This document shows positions 10,546 through 21,879 of a stretch of DNA of 64,000 bases, one piece after another; within the stretch, counting starts at the first letter, position 1, and every line of letters begins with the position of its first letter. Below the pieces are notes generated by a model. It searched no databases and was not told the DNA's origin. It was given only the letters and a program-made list of their open reading frames with translations. Source of the DNA: Echiichthys vipera (lineage: Eukaryota > Chordata > Actinopteri > Perciformes > Trachinidae); assembly GCA_963691815.1 (NCBI GenBank), contig OY829651.1:29883004-29947003 (forward strand). The letters run 5' to 3'. The translations under genes and the position numbers were made by a program.

Positions 10546-10852
10546 GGGGCGGCTGTGGCTTGGTGGCAGAGTGGGTCATCCTCTGTTCGAGAGATTGGTG
10601 GTTCGATCCCCATCTCCCCCCGGTCCACATGTCGAAGTGTCCTTGGGCAAGACACTGAACCCCGAATTGCTCCCCGTGCTGCGCATGGGTGTGTAAATGT
10701 GGTGTGAATGGTTAGATCAGATTAGATGGTATGTAGATGTCCACTGCCATCAGTGTGAATGTCTGTGTGAATGGGTGAATGTGACAGACACTGTGAAGTG
10801 TCTTGAGTAGTCAGATGACTAGAAAGGCGCTATATAAGTACAAGTCCATTTA
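10546..10852 (+). mobile_element. tRNA-derived SINE
   Basis: A tRNA-like head carries a box A (TGGTGGCAGAGTGGG, 10561-10575) and a box B (GGTTCGATCCC, 10600-10610), the internal RNA polymerase III promoter. The body contains CCTTGGGCAAGACACTGAAC. The tail GGCGCTATATAAGTACAAG resembles an L2-type LINE end, the likely source of reverse transcriptase. A second copy lies on the minus strand at 50569-50795. Confidence 0.85.
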
Positions 10853-12523
10853 TCCTCTTCGACATATCTCTGTCCAATATTTACAGCTAATACAACTAAA
10901 AATAAACTATACAAAAGTACAGAAAAATCCAGAAGTTTCAGAGCCAAACAACCGATGAACGGGGTGAAAACACGGTGAAAAAAAAAGAAACACTTATAGA
11001 ACACTCAAAAACAATCTAATCACTATATTATAAACAATACTTATTTGCACAAAAACTCTGCTAATTCGCTATATTACTCACAAACTCCTCCAACTCTCCC
11101 ATCAGTACCATAATGTCTTGTATATAAATGGAAGCGTTGCTGTCAGTGGTTGGAATTACATTAATAGCGTGAATGGCCGAAGAGTTATAATTATTGGAAT
11201 GTACCTATGACCTATGATGCACCTAAGACGCATGTACGTATGCACGCGCATTATTACAAGGTACTCCTTTTCCTGTCGGAGAAATGTAGAATATCCTATG
11301 ATATCTGAAATATGTGGGTTTACATGAGTGAGTTGAGAGATGTCTCCTCTAATATGTGTACAAGGTTTTTTTTTCTTATGCTGGCGCCATGACTGATAAC
11401 AGGATGTTGATCCTTGGGAGGGTTGTGCTATAATATGTGAGACACTATAAACTTGCTGGTGTCCGCGATCATGTACCGACGTGCCAAAGCTTCTCTGATC
11501 CGATTTTTTTTTTTTAAGCTCTATATTCAAGTTAGTCAACTGAGGCCCTCAAGTTATTTCTTCATGCATGATCTGGGAGAATCATCAACAGTACAAGTTA
11601 TCTTCATCAGTAAACTACTGTGACAAGTCTACGTAGACCTCATATGTGTCAACTTTATGAAGACCTTTATACACCTGGAATTTCAGTTGCACTTACATAT
11701 TTATAACTGTTGTTTTTCTCATGACTACTTTCACACAGAATGTGAATATTACACTGACGTATTGGAGCAGCCTGATCATAAGGAGTTGCAATAGTCCAGT
11801 ATCAAATGCATGGACTAGTTTTTCTGCATCTTTCTGAGGAACAGAATTCTTTTTTTAGGAAAACTGCTTTTTAAATGGCTGGTAGATAGTTTCCAAAATC
11901 TGGATATGTGGTATGACCTCAGAAAGATGATGAATATTAAATTTACTTTCACAAATTTATAATGTGATCATAAACATCACTGTGACCTATCGCTAGAAAA
12001 TAGCTAGTTTTGTTTAGGTATCCAATGCTATGCCTGTAAATTTTGACTGAATTTGAAAATATCATGTGGTGCAACTATTGCAGCTAGCTTTTCATGAGTT
12101 GTATGCACATTTTAGTTTTTGTGTTTTAATATAATTTTGATGGTTTATATATGCTAAAGGTAGCAAATTGTTATATTTATGGTTTATGTTAAATTGAAAA
12201 AATAAAGAAAAAGTATTTAGAGCATGTCATTTCGCCATTATGTCCTCATTTTTAAAGTCTTTTTTATCTATTTCATGAGATGTCACTCTCAAGCAAAGAG
12301 AAGGCAGGCAGCAGGTGGAATCTGACCCTGCAGCGAGGGCAGATTACCTTACAAGGAGAAGAGAAAGGTTTGTTGTAGAAAACTTAAAACTATAGATTGA
12401 AAGGCAACTTGAACTACATGAAGCTATCTTGGGGAAAAAAAGCTGAGCTCTGTTAGACATAATGCTATATATGAGGGTTTTAGTCCACCAGTGGCTTCCA
12501 CACCAGATAGGGTTGAGAGTAGA
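10853..12523. other. No gene recognised
   Basis: AT-rich sequence without family matches or convincing open frames. Confidence 0.5.
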
Positions 12524-12700
12524 GATGAGCCGTATACTCGACTGAGTGCAGAGTACAATAATATGTATATCCGTGCTCGGATTGAATGAAAATCCTATTC
12601 TTTTTTTTAACTGAGAGAGTCTTACTGTATTCCATAAAAAAATAAAGATAGTAGAGGTATAAATATGACAAAATAATTAAGCTGAACTCACGCACTCCCT
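12524..12700. mobile_element. hAT-like nonautonomous element, left half
   Basis: It begins TAGAGATGAG like the full-length copy at 55924 and shares ATATCCGTGCTxGGAxTGAATG and CTGTATTCCATAAAAAAATA. Similarity stops near the start of the CA-rich middle of the full copy. Confidence 0.7.
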
Positions 12701-12949
12701 CTCCCTGCCTGTTGTCAGAGGTTTTTTTTTAAACCACCAGCTGTCAACACACACACACACGTGTGTGCAAAAGACGAGGAGAGGGGTATTCTGCAGAAGC
12801 AGGATGTATGGAAAAAGCTGGAAGAGATGAGAAAGCTTTAAGATAAATCTCGAAACAGGGTTGATTGCATGACCAAGTCAAGGCCCAAGAGAAAAAATCA
12901 AGCAAAGAGGAAGCAAGAAACTGTCAGCAAGAGGTTGTCAAGTTTTTGG

Positions 12950-14064
12950 TCAGAGATGAAAACAACTTCTTTTAGCAGGCAAAAAAGATGTCATCTCCAA
13001 AAATAAACAAAAAAGAAAACAAGAGTTCCGTCCAAGCCCCTCAATGACCTCCATACTCAGTATCAGACGGAGCTGGAACAGCATTTATCCATGTCATATA
13101 GACAATTTGTCCCAAATCGTCCATTTTACATCACAGAGCCTGTGAATGTTCTCATTTGTCCAGGTGATCGTTATCCTCAAAGCAATTTCAGTCAGAAGCA
13201 ATTGGACTTGGTTATTTGTCTAGGAAGGCGTTTTACCTCTCATCCAAGAGGCTTCATCAGTTCATGTACGCATCTGACCAGGCTGGGACCCAGCCTGGTC
13301 AGATGACTGATATTGCTTAGAGGATACATCACAGAGCCAAAGTCCAGAGACCAAGACACGTGTGTACGTGTTGCACATGAAAACATGAGGTTGCTGGTTC
13401 AGAAACTTGCCATAAAAGGGCTTCTGAAGACGACCAGCATCTCAGAATTGTTAGCAATGATTGTATGCGACCTTAAGAAGAAGGTTTGTATGGATCAAAT
13501 GTGTCCAGAATGTTGCTTTGACGAGGTTGAATTGCCAGTGCTGAAGTCTCTTAGGAGCAGTGGGAGCGGGTCAGATCTAGTTATGGTGAGAAGACCTTTG
13601 CCAATGTTGTAAAGCACACACACACACAGGTACAATACAACAACTCAAAGAGCTCTTCCAAAGAAAGCTTGAAGAAATTGCTATCCATCAATACATATGG
13701 TTTCATCAAGCAGAGCAGTTTTGTTATGTAAAAGATACACTCACCGACTCTGAAGCTGTTTTACATATCGACTTATCTGAGAACTATGCCTGCAAGTTGC
13801 ATAGAGAGATCCAGTCATTCCATTTCGGAGGCAGTCGGAAGCAGGCAACCATCCATACAGCTGTTCTCTGCACTGTAGGTGGACTCAAGTCGTATGCAAC
13901 AGTCTCAGACTGCCTTCGTCATGATGAGAGAGATGTGTGGAGACACATGGAGCCCATTTTGAAAGAGCTGCGAGCAACCAACCCCCAGATAACAACATTA
14001 CACCTCATCAGCGATACAGCACTTACTCAATACAGGAACAGAGGGAGCTGTTATCTGTTGGGTA
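12950..14064 (+). pseudogene. Relic of an uncharacterised multi-copy protein family, split by a Penelope-like insert
   Basis: Broken frames give a recognisable order: PLNDLHTQYQTELEQ and SYRQFVPNRPFYITEP (to 13140), then after the insert KSRDQDTCVRV, HENMRLLVQKL and a Cys-rich stretch VCMDQMCPECCFDEVE. After a frameshift come QLKELFQRKLEEIAIHQY, VLHIDLSENYACKLHREIQ, SFHFGGSRKQATIHTAV, DCLRHDERDVWRHM and TLHLISDTALTQYRNR. I recall similar proteins in many fish and invertebrate genomes; their function is unknown to me and they may be transposon-borne. The copy ends at 14064, where a MITE fragment begins, so the C-terminus is missing. The 5' part (12780-13050) is lysine-rich and frameshifted. 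Confidence 0.6.
13141..13325 (-). mobile_element. Penelope-like element, short fold-back copy with 13-bp target duplication
   Basis: The insert is bounded by ACATCACAGAGCC at 13128-13140 and 13326-13338. It contains the end sequence of the element at 43069-45071: TGTGAATGTTCTCATTTGTC, then the hammerhead-like block in reverse. At 13271-13305 it folds back on itself as a perfect 17-bp palindrome around one base. The right edge (13306-13325) is a decayed inverted copy of the same end. The hammerhead GAAAC is mutated to AAAAC here. Confidence 0.85.
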
Positions 14065-14165
14065 TTGATGTCCAAATGCAGCTTCATGAACCATTTTCAT
14101 TATTTCCTGAGTCCACTAGGTGGAGCTCTCGTTCAACAAAGAGTTGAAAACACACATTCATTCAT
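14065..14165. mobile_element. hAT-like MITE fragment
   Basis: TTGATGTCCAAATGCAGCTT followed by CTGAGTCCACTAGGTGGAGC matches the MITE copies at 21694-21879 and 47333-47528. Only one end is kept. It truncates the relic gene upstream. Confidence 0.7.
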
Positions 14166-14693
14166 GGCATTTTTTATGCCTTTAACCAGCGCTCAATAAT
14201 ACCGTTTTTACCGTTTCACTGTCATATCGTGACTGAAAGTATATCTGTTTAGCTTAGAACATTAAAGGTGATAGAGCTAGATGCCTTCTGAATACATATG
14301 CTGGCAGTGGCCGCTGCACTTAGGCTTCTGGTAACATTATTGACAAGTTGATAAGTTGCATTCTCCCTCAACCCGAAGTCTCCAAACTGTGCATTTCAGC
14401 TAAAACGTTGACATTAACTTTTGTACCCTGCATTGGCTATACAGTCGTGGGTGATGGTCCCGGAAATGATTCATGGGATTCGATGTATTGCTACTTTTAG
14501 CAGAATTTTTTTTCTGCATGTTCTGCAGACAGGATAACAAGTCTTCAATCAACTGTTCCTCAGCATTCTTATAATACCAAAAATATGCCCATACTTCAAA
14601 CTTAGTCCTCTCGGAGGGCTGACAGATGTCCTGAGCGCCTTCGTCTCTTCCTTCCACCTTTCACAGGGGTTGTGATGCCGCAGACATATATTT
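14166..14693. other. No gene recognised
   Basis: No repeat family or reading frame that I can support. Confidence 0.5.
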
Positions 14694-14745
14694 CGCCATG
14701 CAAGTCAATGGGAAAAAGTGTTTTTTCCCATTGACTTGCATGGCG
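14694..14745. repeat. Perfect inverted repeat, 24-bp arms, 4-base loop
   Basis: The arms are 14694-14717 (begins CGCCATGCAAGTCAATGGG) and 14722-14745, with loop GTGT. It abuts a second, longer inverted repeat starting at 14744. Confidence 0.97.
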
Positions 14746-14829
14746 CAAGGCTGGATACACCCACAGGGGGGCCCCCCAGGCTGTAGATTTTCCCCCTGGG
14801 GCCCCCCTGTGGGTGTATCCAGCCTTGCG
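14744..14829. repeat. Near-perfect GC-rich inverted repeat, arms about 35 bp
   Basis: The left arm 14744-14780 (CGCAAGGCTGGATACACCC...) pairs with 14795-14829, differing by two G residues in the run. The spacer is 14 bases. The tip is a G6C6-type stretch. With 14694-14745 it forms two adjacent hairpins or cruciforms. Confidence 0.95.
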
Positions 14830-14964
14830 TCCAGACACACAGTTGTTTGAAGCAGCCATTGAAAGAGTTTCTGGTGGTCAATGAAGACAAGGGAATGGTG
14901 AAATATGAATAGAGACTATTGTGTTCTAGCTTGCTGCCAGCAACTGATTGTCTCCTTTGTTTGT

Positions 14965-14970
14965 GTGTGT

Positions 14971-15002
<32 letters not shown>
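14965..15002. repeat. (GT)n microsatellite
   Basis: A GT run with one interruption (GAGT). Confidence 0.95.
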
Positions 15003-15003
<1 letters not shown>

Positions 15004-15110
15004 GCTTGTTTTTTTCATCCAGCAAGGTGCAGCTGGGCTTCCGAGAAGTGCATGGCGCCAAGATGGATTTGGTTCAATATGATAGAGTAAACTGATCAGC
15101 TTTGAAAGGA

Positions 15111-15214
<104 letters not shown>

Positions 15215-15739
15215 AATCATCAGACATCCCCAATCTGCCCTGGAGACAGTGTGTAAAGATGTCTATGATAATTCATCCACTATAAATGAACCTCCATTTA
15301 TAGATTTTAATGAAATCCTAATTGCCAGCTTAATACACTCCCCTACTTTTATGGAGACATAAGTAATAGGCAAGGGGACATGAAATTATTTTATTCTGAT
15401 ATTTATTACACCCATTTGACTCCTTTGCAATAAAGTTCAAAATTAGATCTAGGCTGAAAATTATCTAACAAATGATATCATTTGAATCACCTAATTAGAT
15501 GAGACAATCTGACGGAGGAGGTTTTACTACCATAATAAGACAGAAATGTAAAATGTGATGTCTGTTGGGAACATCTCTGCTGATGTTCATGCCGGCACAG
15601 AAGGGATGCTTTTCACAGGAGTCAGTTATTGTTACTGTATATGATGTTACATTATGACTTAGTACAGTCTTCCTAAAGGTGCTACATGTACATTCTACTG
15701 TATGTACCACTTCTGTACTGACATGTATTTTTTAATATT
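15215..15739. other. No gene recognised
   Basis: Plain AT-rich sequence. Confidence 0.5.
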
Positions 15740-16378
15740 TTTAGTATTTCAGCTTCTTCCCCGGAGCTGTTTGTGCTTTGTCGTCTCGCAGGTCTCTGCT
15801 GATCGTGGTGGTGCTTGCTGCCGTGGTCCTACATGACGCTTCCTGCTGCTATTGTCACTGTTACTCATATATACTATCACTAGTTTAATAAACTATACAA
15901 TTTGTAGCTGTATCGTAGCTGCTATTGCCACTACTCATCATTGATCATGTTTGCCACCATAATTATTATCATTTTCATATTCTGTCACCTTAGCTGTGCT
16001 TGTTTCTACTATTCTGTTGTATGTTGTATGTAAATATTATAGTTACTGTTAGGCTTTGCTTGCATCTCTGGAAGTGTGTCTGTCTCTCTCTGTCCATCTG
16101 TGTGTCTTTTCTCTCTTTCTCTCTCCTTTTCTTCCTCCCCAACCGGTCAAGACAGATGGCCGTCCTCCACAGAGCTGGGTCTGTCTGACGTTCCTGCCTG
16201 TTATAGGGAAGGTTTTCGTTGCCACTGTACTCTACAGAGGAATTGTTGGGTCTATGTAAATCATAAATAAGTCATTGAGTGTGGTCTTTACCTACTCTGT
16301 AAAGTGTCCTGAGATAACTTTTGTTATGATTTGACACTATAAATAAAATTGAATTGAATTGAATTGAATTGAATTAAT
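15740..16378 (+). mobile_element. L2-like LINE 3' end with (GAATT)n tail
   Basis: Ends CCTGAGATAACTTTTGTTATG, then ATAAATAAAATTGAATTGAA, a tail common in fish non-LTR elements. The preceding 500 bp, including CTACATGACGCTTCCTGCTG and CCAACCGGTCAAGACAGATG, recurs in reverse at 31086-31775. No coding part is kept. Confidence 0.75.
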
Positions 16379-17234
16379 AATCAAGGCACTTCAACAAACA
16401 ACCTTTATTTTTTTTTAAAGCAGTGATAAAAATCAAAGAACAGTAACCATTGTTACCTTCTCTTAGCTAGACGTATAATGTGAAAATACATAAAGAATTA
16501 TTGTTTTATTTAGGGTAATTTGACATTCACACTCACCCACCTTAAGAATAACGATCACACTCATTCTGCATAGACAGAATGGAGCAACATAAATGTACAA
16601 TAATTCCAGGGGAAACTGGGCTGGAGTTGTTCTTTATCCACATCACAGCTGCATTCATAGCTTGTATTTTAAGATCATAAGATTTGGCTTGAAATCAATA
16701 TAAGCAGACCATTCCGGTGTAATAATATGTTAGTGTAAAATTGAATTAGACTTGTTTTAATTCAGCTGGTTGTCTTCTGATTTCCAAATGAAACAATATA
16801 AAACAAAGGTGGCCTGTCTTTTAATAAAGGTCCTATGACTCATTCCCACAACAGTTGATCATCAGTGTATTCCTAATGAGAATAATTATGAGAGAAATAT
16901 AATTGCTGTGAACAAATGAAACAGCAGGCAAAAAGGTTGACAGCTCTATGAGGAAAGACAAATCCACCAGAGAGCTGGAAGGGGGAGGGAGAAACGGGAT
17001 TTATGGGAAACGTAGCCTAGATTTAGCACTAACAATAATATCAGATGGATGCAGCTAGTCTTAACATTTTTTTATCAATATTGTTCCATTATTTATTAAT
17101 TAAACTAAGACTAAATTTAATTTGATGACGATAGATAAGGTTAAAAATGCAAACTGAACAAGGCTTCCTGGAGAACATAGATCATTTTAAGGACATTGCC
17201 ACTGTGTGCACAAGATTGCTGGATAAATACTGTA
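16379..17234. other. No gene recognised
   Basis: AT-rich, no supported feature. Confidence 0.5.
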
Positions 17235-17410
17235 TATAATGTTACTTTTTTAAGAGATAGTATGGCTTGTTGGTGCTCATGGGGGAATTGGTAGGTCTCT
17301 GTAAATAAGGAATAAGTCATAGCGTGTGGTCTTTACCTACTCTATACATAAAGTGTCCTGAGATAACTTCTGTTATGATTTGGCACTGTAAATAAAACTG
17401 AATTGAATTG
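17235..17410 (+). mobile_element. L2-like LINE 3' tail, short
   Basis: GTGGTCTTTACCTACTCTAT, CCTGAGATAACTTCTG and AAATAAAACTGAATTGAATTG match the tail at 16250-16375. A nonautonomous element follows directly. Confidence 0.7.
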
Positions 17411-17955
17411 ACATAAATGTGATGTTCGGGCAGTAGAAGCTTCAACAGAAGGGGTTGGGAGCATAGACTGTTTAAAAAACAGACGTAGCCTCTCCGTCGA
17501 GGTCTGTTCTCTCAATTTGATCCAAACGTACTCACCTATGGGAGTCGCCATGTTGTCAGACTTTGACTCTGCCTCATTTCCTCTTACCAAAAAAGGGCAT
17601 GTATGTGGCGTTGGGGGGGAGGGAGATACGTTCATCCGGCTGATGTATACCTATGTGGTGAAGTGGGGGCCAGAGGCTAACTGTCACTCAAGAGGCCACG
17701 CCCCTTATTAATCATAAACCTTAACCTCCAATAAATTAAAACTAGCCTGGTACAAAAAAATTCACCCCCCTCATTGTTGTCATGGAGTTATCACCTAAAC
17801 ATACAGAGTAGAATGGTATTTTGTACCAGGCCTTAAACAGGGTTAATTATGCTGTGAAAATGGCCTGTTTAACATAGGGGTCAATGAGAAACTGCTCCGT
17901 ATTGGATCAACCAGGAAGTCGCTGTGGTGGGGGCTTGGATGGGAGTGATTCACGT
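17411..17955 (+). mobile_element. Dispersed nonautonomous element, family M1, copy 1
   Basis: Shares CTCAATTTGATCC, AAAAAAGGGCATGTATGTG, GGCCACGCCCCTTATTAAT, TTCACCCCCCTCA and GGGGTCAATGAGAAACTGCT with copies near 36765-37760 (reverse), 42540-42935 and 52130-52575. No coding capacity. The ends are not sharply defined and the superfamily is unknown to me. Confidence 0.65.
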
Positions 17956-19777
17956 CATCCAGTGGGTAAGCAAGGAACTCTCTACCCCTCTCTTGTTCAC
18001 TGTCCTCTCACTTCCCTGTCATTTCCTCCTGAATTAAAGTGAGAAGTTCTATTTACAACCACGAAAAAGCAAGCAGACTAACATCCAGCCCATAAAGAGA
18101 ACGTTCAGAAGTTCACCAAACAAATACGGATCCATTTTATGAAATGTATCAATCCACGTGAAAAACCGTCCCTTGTTATTTTTACACTGCAAGTCTATTT
18201 TTGTTTTATTTAGTGCCGCGTAATCTGCATAGACAGCTGTTTAAATCACACAAATACCCAGATGTATATGTGTTTTGATCTTATTAACCTCATTTACATT
18301 GATTGTTCAGCTCAGTCTGTGAGCTTGTCTGTTTCACTACAGGCAGTTTTGTCTCACCGCAGTGGGCGGGGAAATGAAATGAATGAATCAAAACACTGTT
18401 GACTTCTTCACTTCTCATGTAGCTGACATAAAAACTATGTTGGTTTAGAACATTTCTGCTGTTAGTCAGCCTGGTGAAGAGAGACAGAGACTCCGTGGAG
18501 TCAGGCAGGCGCTTATGGAAGATGTGGCTTGAATCACAGCTAACCTGAAGCATTTGCAGTGTTTGAAAAATTTGTTTGTAAATGCAATTGGTTACAATTA
18601 CAAGTTACCCTCTTGAAAAGTAGTGTAACTACAGTATTCCAATTACTTTATTAAAGTAATGTAACTAATTACATTTGATTACTTTTTGACTAAATCTCTA
18701 AACTTACTTCCTACTTCTTCCTTTGGATCAATGTTATCAACCGTTAACCAATTTTTCACCATTTTACACCTGACAGTGTTAAGGTCCCAGCAGTACTCAA
18801 CACAGCTGTAATTCCATTCCATTAAGCCTAAACAACTCCTGCATATCCACCAAGCAAAATACATAAATAAATTACGTCTTCAATACAGCAGGAAAACATT
18901 CTTTACATTACACAATTATATTTGTGCCCCTATTTGATATCTGCATAGACATCAGAGAAGAGGAAAATATAGAGATCTTAAGGGATTTGTTTTAATATTC
19001 ACGTCAGCTATTATTGTCCATATTTCATGCTGTCTAGAGACAAAGACACGTTATAGAAATAACTGAGAAGACGCTGAGCAGAAACAGCTGATAAGTGCTG
19101 TGAGTTAAATGTTTGCTACATCAGAACTTATTCTGTAAATGTGTTTACATATTCTGTAAACACACTTTTATGTGCATTTATAGGGGTTTCCATTCAGCTT
19201 TTCTGATGCAGATCTTCAAAATGTGCTATAAAATGTATTCATGGAAACACGGCTACTGAGAGGGGGTGTAAGACAAACTTGATCGAGGAAAAACAGCAGA
19301 TAATGACATGAAGACAAGGAGCATGTATTTAGTGGTGAAAACAACACATTATCACGTGTGAACAGGTTGGTGATGAGAGAAAAGTAGAATTCTGTCCACT
19401 GGTGATCCTGTACAAGGCCGTATGTCTTCAGTCGAAGGACATATCAGTGGGAGGCCTGTTGTGTTCTTTCATGCCACAGCCATATTTACACCTGCATATA
19501 TACAGGTGTACCAGGCCATTTTCTTCCTCTAGTCACAAAGTAGCAATGTGAATGATGCTACTGACATTTCTGTAACTGTCACGTGCTTCAATTCCATTGC
19601 CTTTTTTTGCTCTCAACTGTTGGATACTAAAGCCCTACAGATGTAGCAGATGAATGCAGGGGGGGCATTTGTATAGGAAGTGTTAAGTTAACCAAACAAA
19701 GGAAAACAAAGAGGCTTCTAATACTCACAAAACATGGAGGGATCGAAATAAAGGTCTGTCTCTAATATGTTTTAAAT
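17956..19777. other. Mostly unassigned; hAT-like scrap at 18575-18700
   Basis: At 18580-18690 there is TTACAATTACAAGTTACxCT and AAAGTAATGTAACTAATTAC, a pattern frequent in fish hAT-type repeats. The rest shows no gene. Confidence 0.4.
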
Positions 19778-20324
19778 GCAACCCCAAGTCCGATGAAGTT
19801 GAAGATGTGTAAAATGCAAATACAAACTGAATACAATGATGACAAATTCTTTTTAAACCTATATTCAATTGAATACACTACAGAGACAAGATATTTAATG
19901 TTCAAACTGATGAACTTTATCTTTGTTTTTGCAAATATTCACTAATTTTGGAAAGTTGAGGAATTCTCCAAAAATAGGTTAATTGGGAACAAGTGAGTGT
20001 CATGATTGGGTATAAAAGGAGCATCCCTGAAAGGCTCAGTCCTTCACAAGCAAGGATTGGGCGAGGTTCGCCACTTTGTGAACAACTGTGTGAACAACTG
20101 TGTGAGCAAATAGTTTCTTAACGTACAATTGCAAGGAATTTAAGGATTTCATCATCTACAGTCATCAAAAGATTCAGAGAATCTGGAAAAATCGCTGCAC
20201 ATAAGCAGCAAGGATGAAAACCAACATTCCTCCAACATCCCTCAGACGACACTGCAATAAAAAACAACATCATTATGTAAAGGATATTACCACGTGGGCT
20301 CAGGAACACTTCAGTTGACCATTG

Positions 20325-21150
20325 TCATTTAGAATTACATTTAAAAAATATATGTATTGGTAATACTGTGTTCCTGACAGCACATTTAGCAAACTTCTCA
20401 TCATCATTGTTTCTTAATAAAGGGCCTTGTGAAAAGTTGAAAAATCTATGTAATAATACAATTCTAAAATTAACATTAAAAGTAATGTAATAAGATAAAC
20501 ACAACAAAAATACATAAACAGAGCGGCCCAGTGGTAAGAGCATTCGCCTAATAATAACTATAGGCAGGTAGTCATCACTGAGATCTTCAGCCTCTGACTC
20601 ACAAGGATCATTGGTTAAAAGTGCAGTCGGGGTTGAAGGCCTGATGCGCACGTAAAATGTTCGACTGTCCATTATGTCTGAAAGAGATGAACATCATAAA
20701 CATAACTTTACACAAGAATGACACAAATGTGTCTTGATTAATCAGTGCCTTAAGTACTTCTAGACATAAAAACTGAACAAGTGTCATATTGATAAACTGC
20801 TCTCTTAATATACTTAAATGTTTAGATTTCTGAAAAAAATGGCTGATAGGTATTCTACTATGTATAATACATTGAATAACACAACTATGTTGCCAATGCA
20901 TTGGAATTAGGCATATTTATGTTAATTTATATGTAATGGTTTGCCTTGTAACAAAAACAATTGAGAACCACTGATCTAGATACATATGAAGGTTACTCTG
21001 TTAAATAAAACTTAAGTTACAGTTTCATATGTTTATATTTGAAAGAGTAAAATCTAATGTTAACAGATAGTTACCCAGATGTAATGTTAACATTACATTC
21101 AGCTCAGCTCTGATGGCTCTGTAAATGAGTAACCTAATGGCTCATGTATA
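20325..21150. other. Unrelated DNA in the middle of the Tc1 relic
   Basis: Tc1 similarity stops after CTCAGGAACACTTCAGTTGA and resumes near TACAGGT-like sequence at 21200. The block includes a tRNA-like SINE scrap (GCGGCCCAGTGGTAAGAGC, 20523-20541). On the minus strand there is an acidic frame (CESEAEDLSDDYLP) that faintly recalls the leader of piggyBac-type transposases. No clear element ends were found. Confidence 0.4.
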
Positions 21151-21151
21151 A

Positions 21152-21457
21152 TTGTGTAGTGGTGCGTCGGGTTCAGTTTACATTACCGTAACTGGGCAAC
21201 AGGTTTTGGAGCAACATATGCTCCATAAGCTAGGTAAGGACTGCTTATTTCAGAAAGACAATGCCAAAACACATTCTGCACGTGTTATGACAGTGTGGCT
21301 TCGTAGTAAAAGAGTACAGGTACTAGACCTGTCTCCCATTGAAAATGTGTGGAGCATTATGAATTGCAAAATAAGCCAATGGAGACCCCGGACAGTTGAG
21401 CAACTGAGTCGCACAGTTAGTGTCCTCAGTTCCCAAACATATATTGTGTGTTGTTAA
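21152..21457 (+). pseudogene. Tc1 transposase C-terminal catalytic fragment
   Basis: VLEQHMLHKLGKDCLFQ, KDNAKTHSARVMTVWLRSKR and DLSPIENVWSIM are the second Asp and the Glu blocks of a DD34E Tc1 enzyme. A short deletion before DLSPIENVW removes several residues. After QLSRTVSVL sequence for the C-terminal helix is partly deleted. The N-terminal DNA-binding part lies at 20060-20320 in broken frames. Confidence 0.8.
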
Positions 21458-21693
21458 AAGGAAAAGTGATGTAAGGTGAGGTGAGCGTTGGTAAACATGC
21501 CCCTGTCGCAGCATTTTTTTTAAATGAGTTGCAGGCGTCAAATTCAAAATTAGTGAATATTTCCCCAAAAAATAATGAAAAAATTTTGAACATTAAATAT
21601 TTTGTTTTTGTAGTGTACTCATTGTATTCTGTTTAATACACATTGTACACAAAGTCCCAACTCCATTGGAATTGGGGTTATGAAGCCTCTAGC

Positions 21694-21879
21694 TAGTGGT
21701 GTCCGATTGAAGCTTCATGAACCACTTCCATTCCACTAGATGAAGCTCTCTGTTCAACAAAGGGTTGAAAACACACTAAATCACCATTCATTGAGCCCTT
21801 TTCTCTAAAACAAGAGCTCCATCTAGTGGACTCAACAAATACAACTAATGCTTCATGAAGCTTCATTTGGACATCACTA
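21694..21879. mobile_element. hAT-like MITE, copy 2 (186 bp)
   Basis: The ends are inverted: TAGTGGTGTCCGATTGAAGC and GCTTCATTTGGACATCACTA. An inner palindromic part has CCACTAGATGAAGCTCTC against AGAGCTCCATCTAGTGGACTC. Related copies are at 14065 and 47333. No coding capacity. Confidence 0.8.

Larger units (their letters stand above)
19778..21681 (+). mobile_element. Tc1-like DNA transposon relic with long inverted repeats
   Basis: The left end (AACCCCAAGTCCGATGAAGT) and right end (CTCCATTGGAATTGGGGTTA) are inverted, and the symmetry runs inward for over 150 bp (e.g. GATATTTAATGTTCAAACTG against AACATTAAATATTTTGTTTT). At 20040-20320 sequence for the transposase N-terminal helix-turn-helix is recognisable but frameshifted. 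The catalytic end is at 21152-21457. Its centre (20325-21150) is replaced by unrelated DNA. A hAT-like MITE begins 13 bp downstream. Confidence 0.85.

Noticed and set aside
10546..10640. Functional tRNA gene
   Set aside because: Box A and box B are present, but the cloverleaf is poor and the sequence continues into a SINE body with a second copy at 50.6 kb.
16000..16270. Small hydrophobic frames around CTCTCT-rich sequence
   Set aside because: They lie in a LINE 3' end that recurs in reverse at 31 kb; no selection on any frame is evident.
20325..20672. piggyBac transposase N-terminus on the minus strand
   Set aside because: Only a short acidic stretch resembles such leaders; no catalytic or Cys-rich part and no TTAA-flanked ends.
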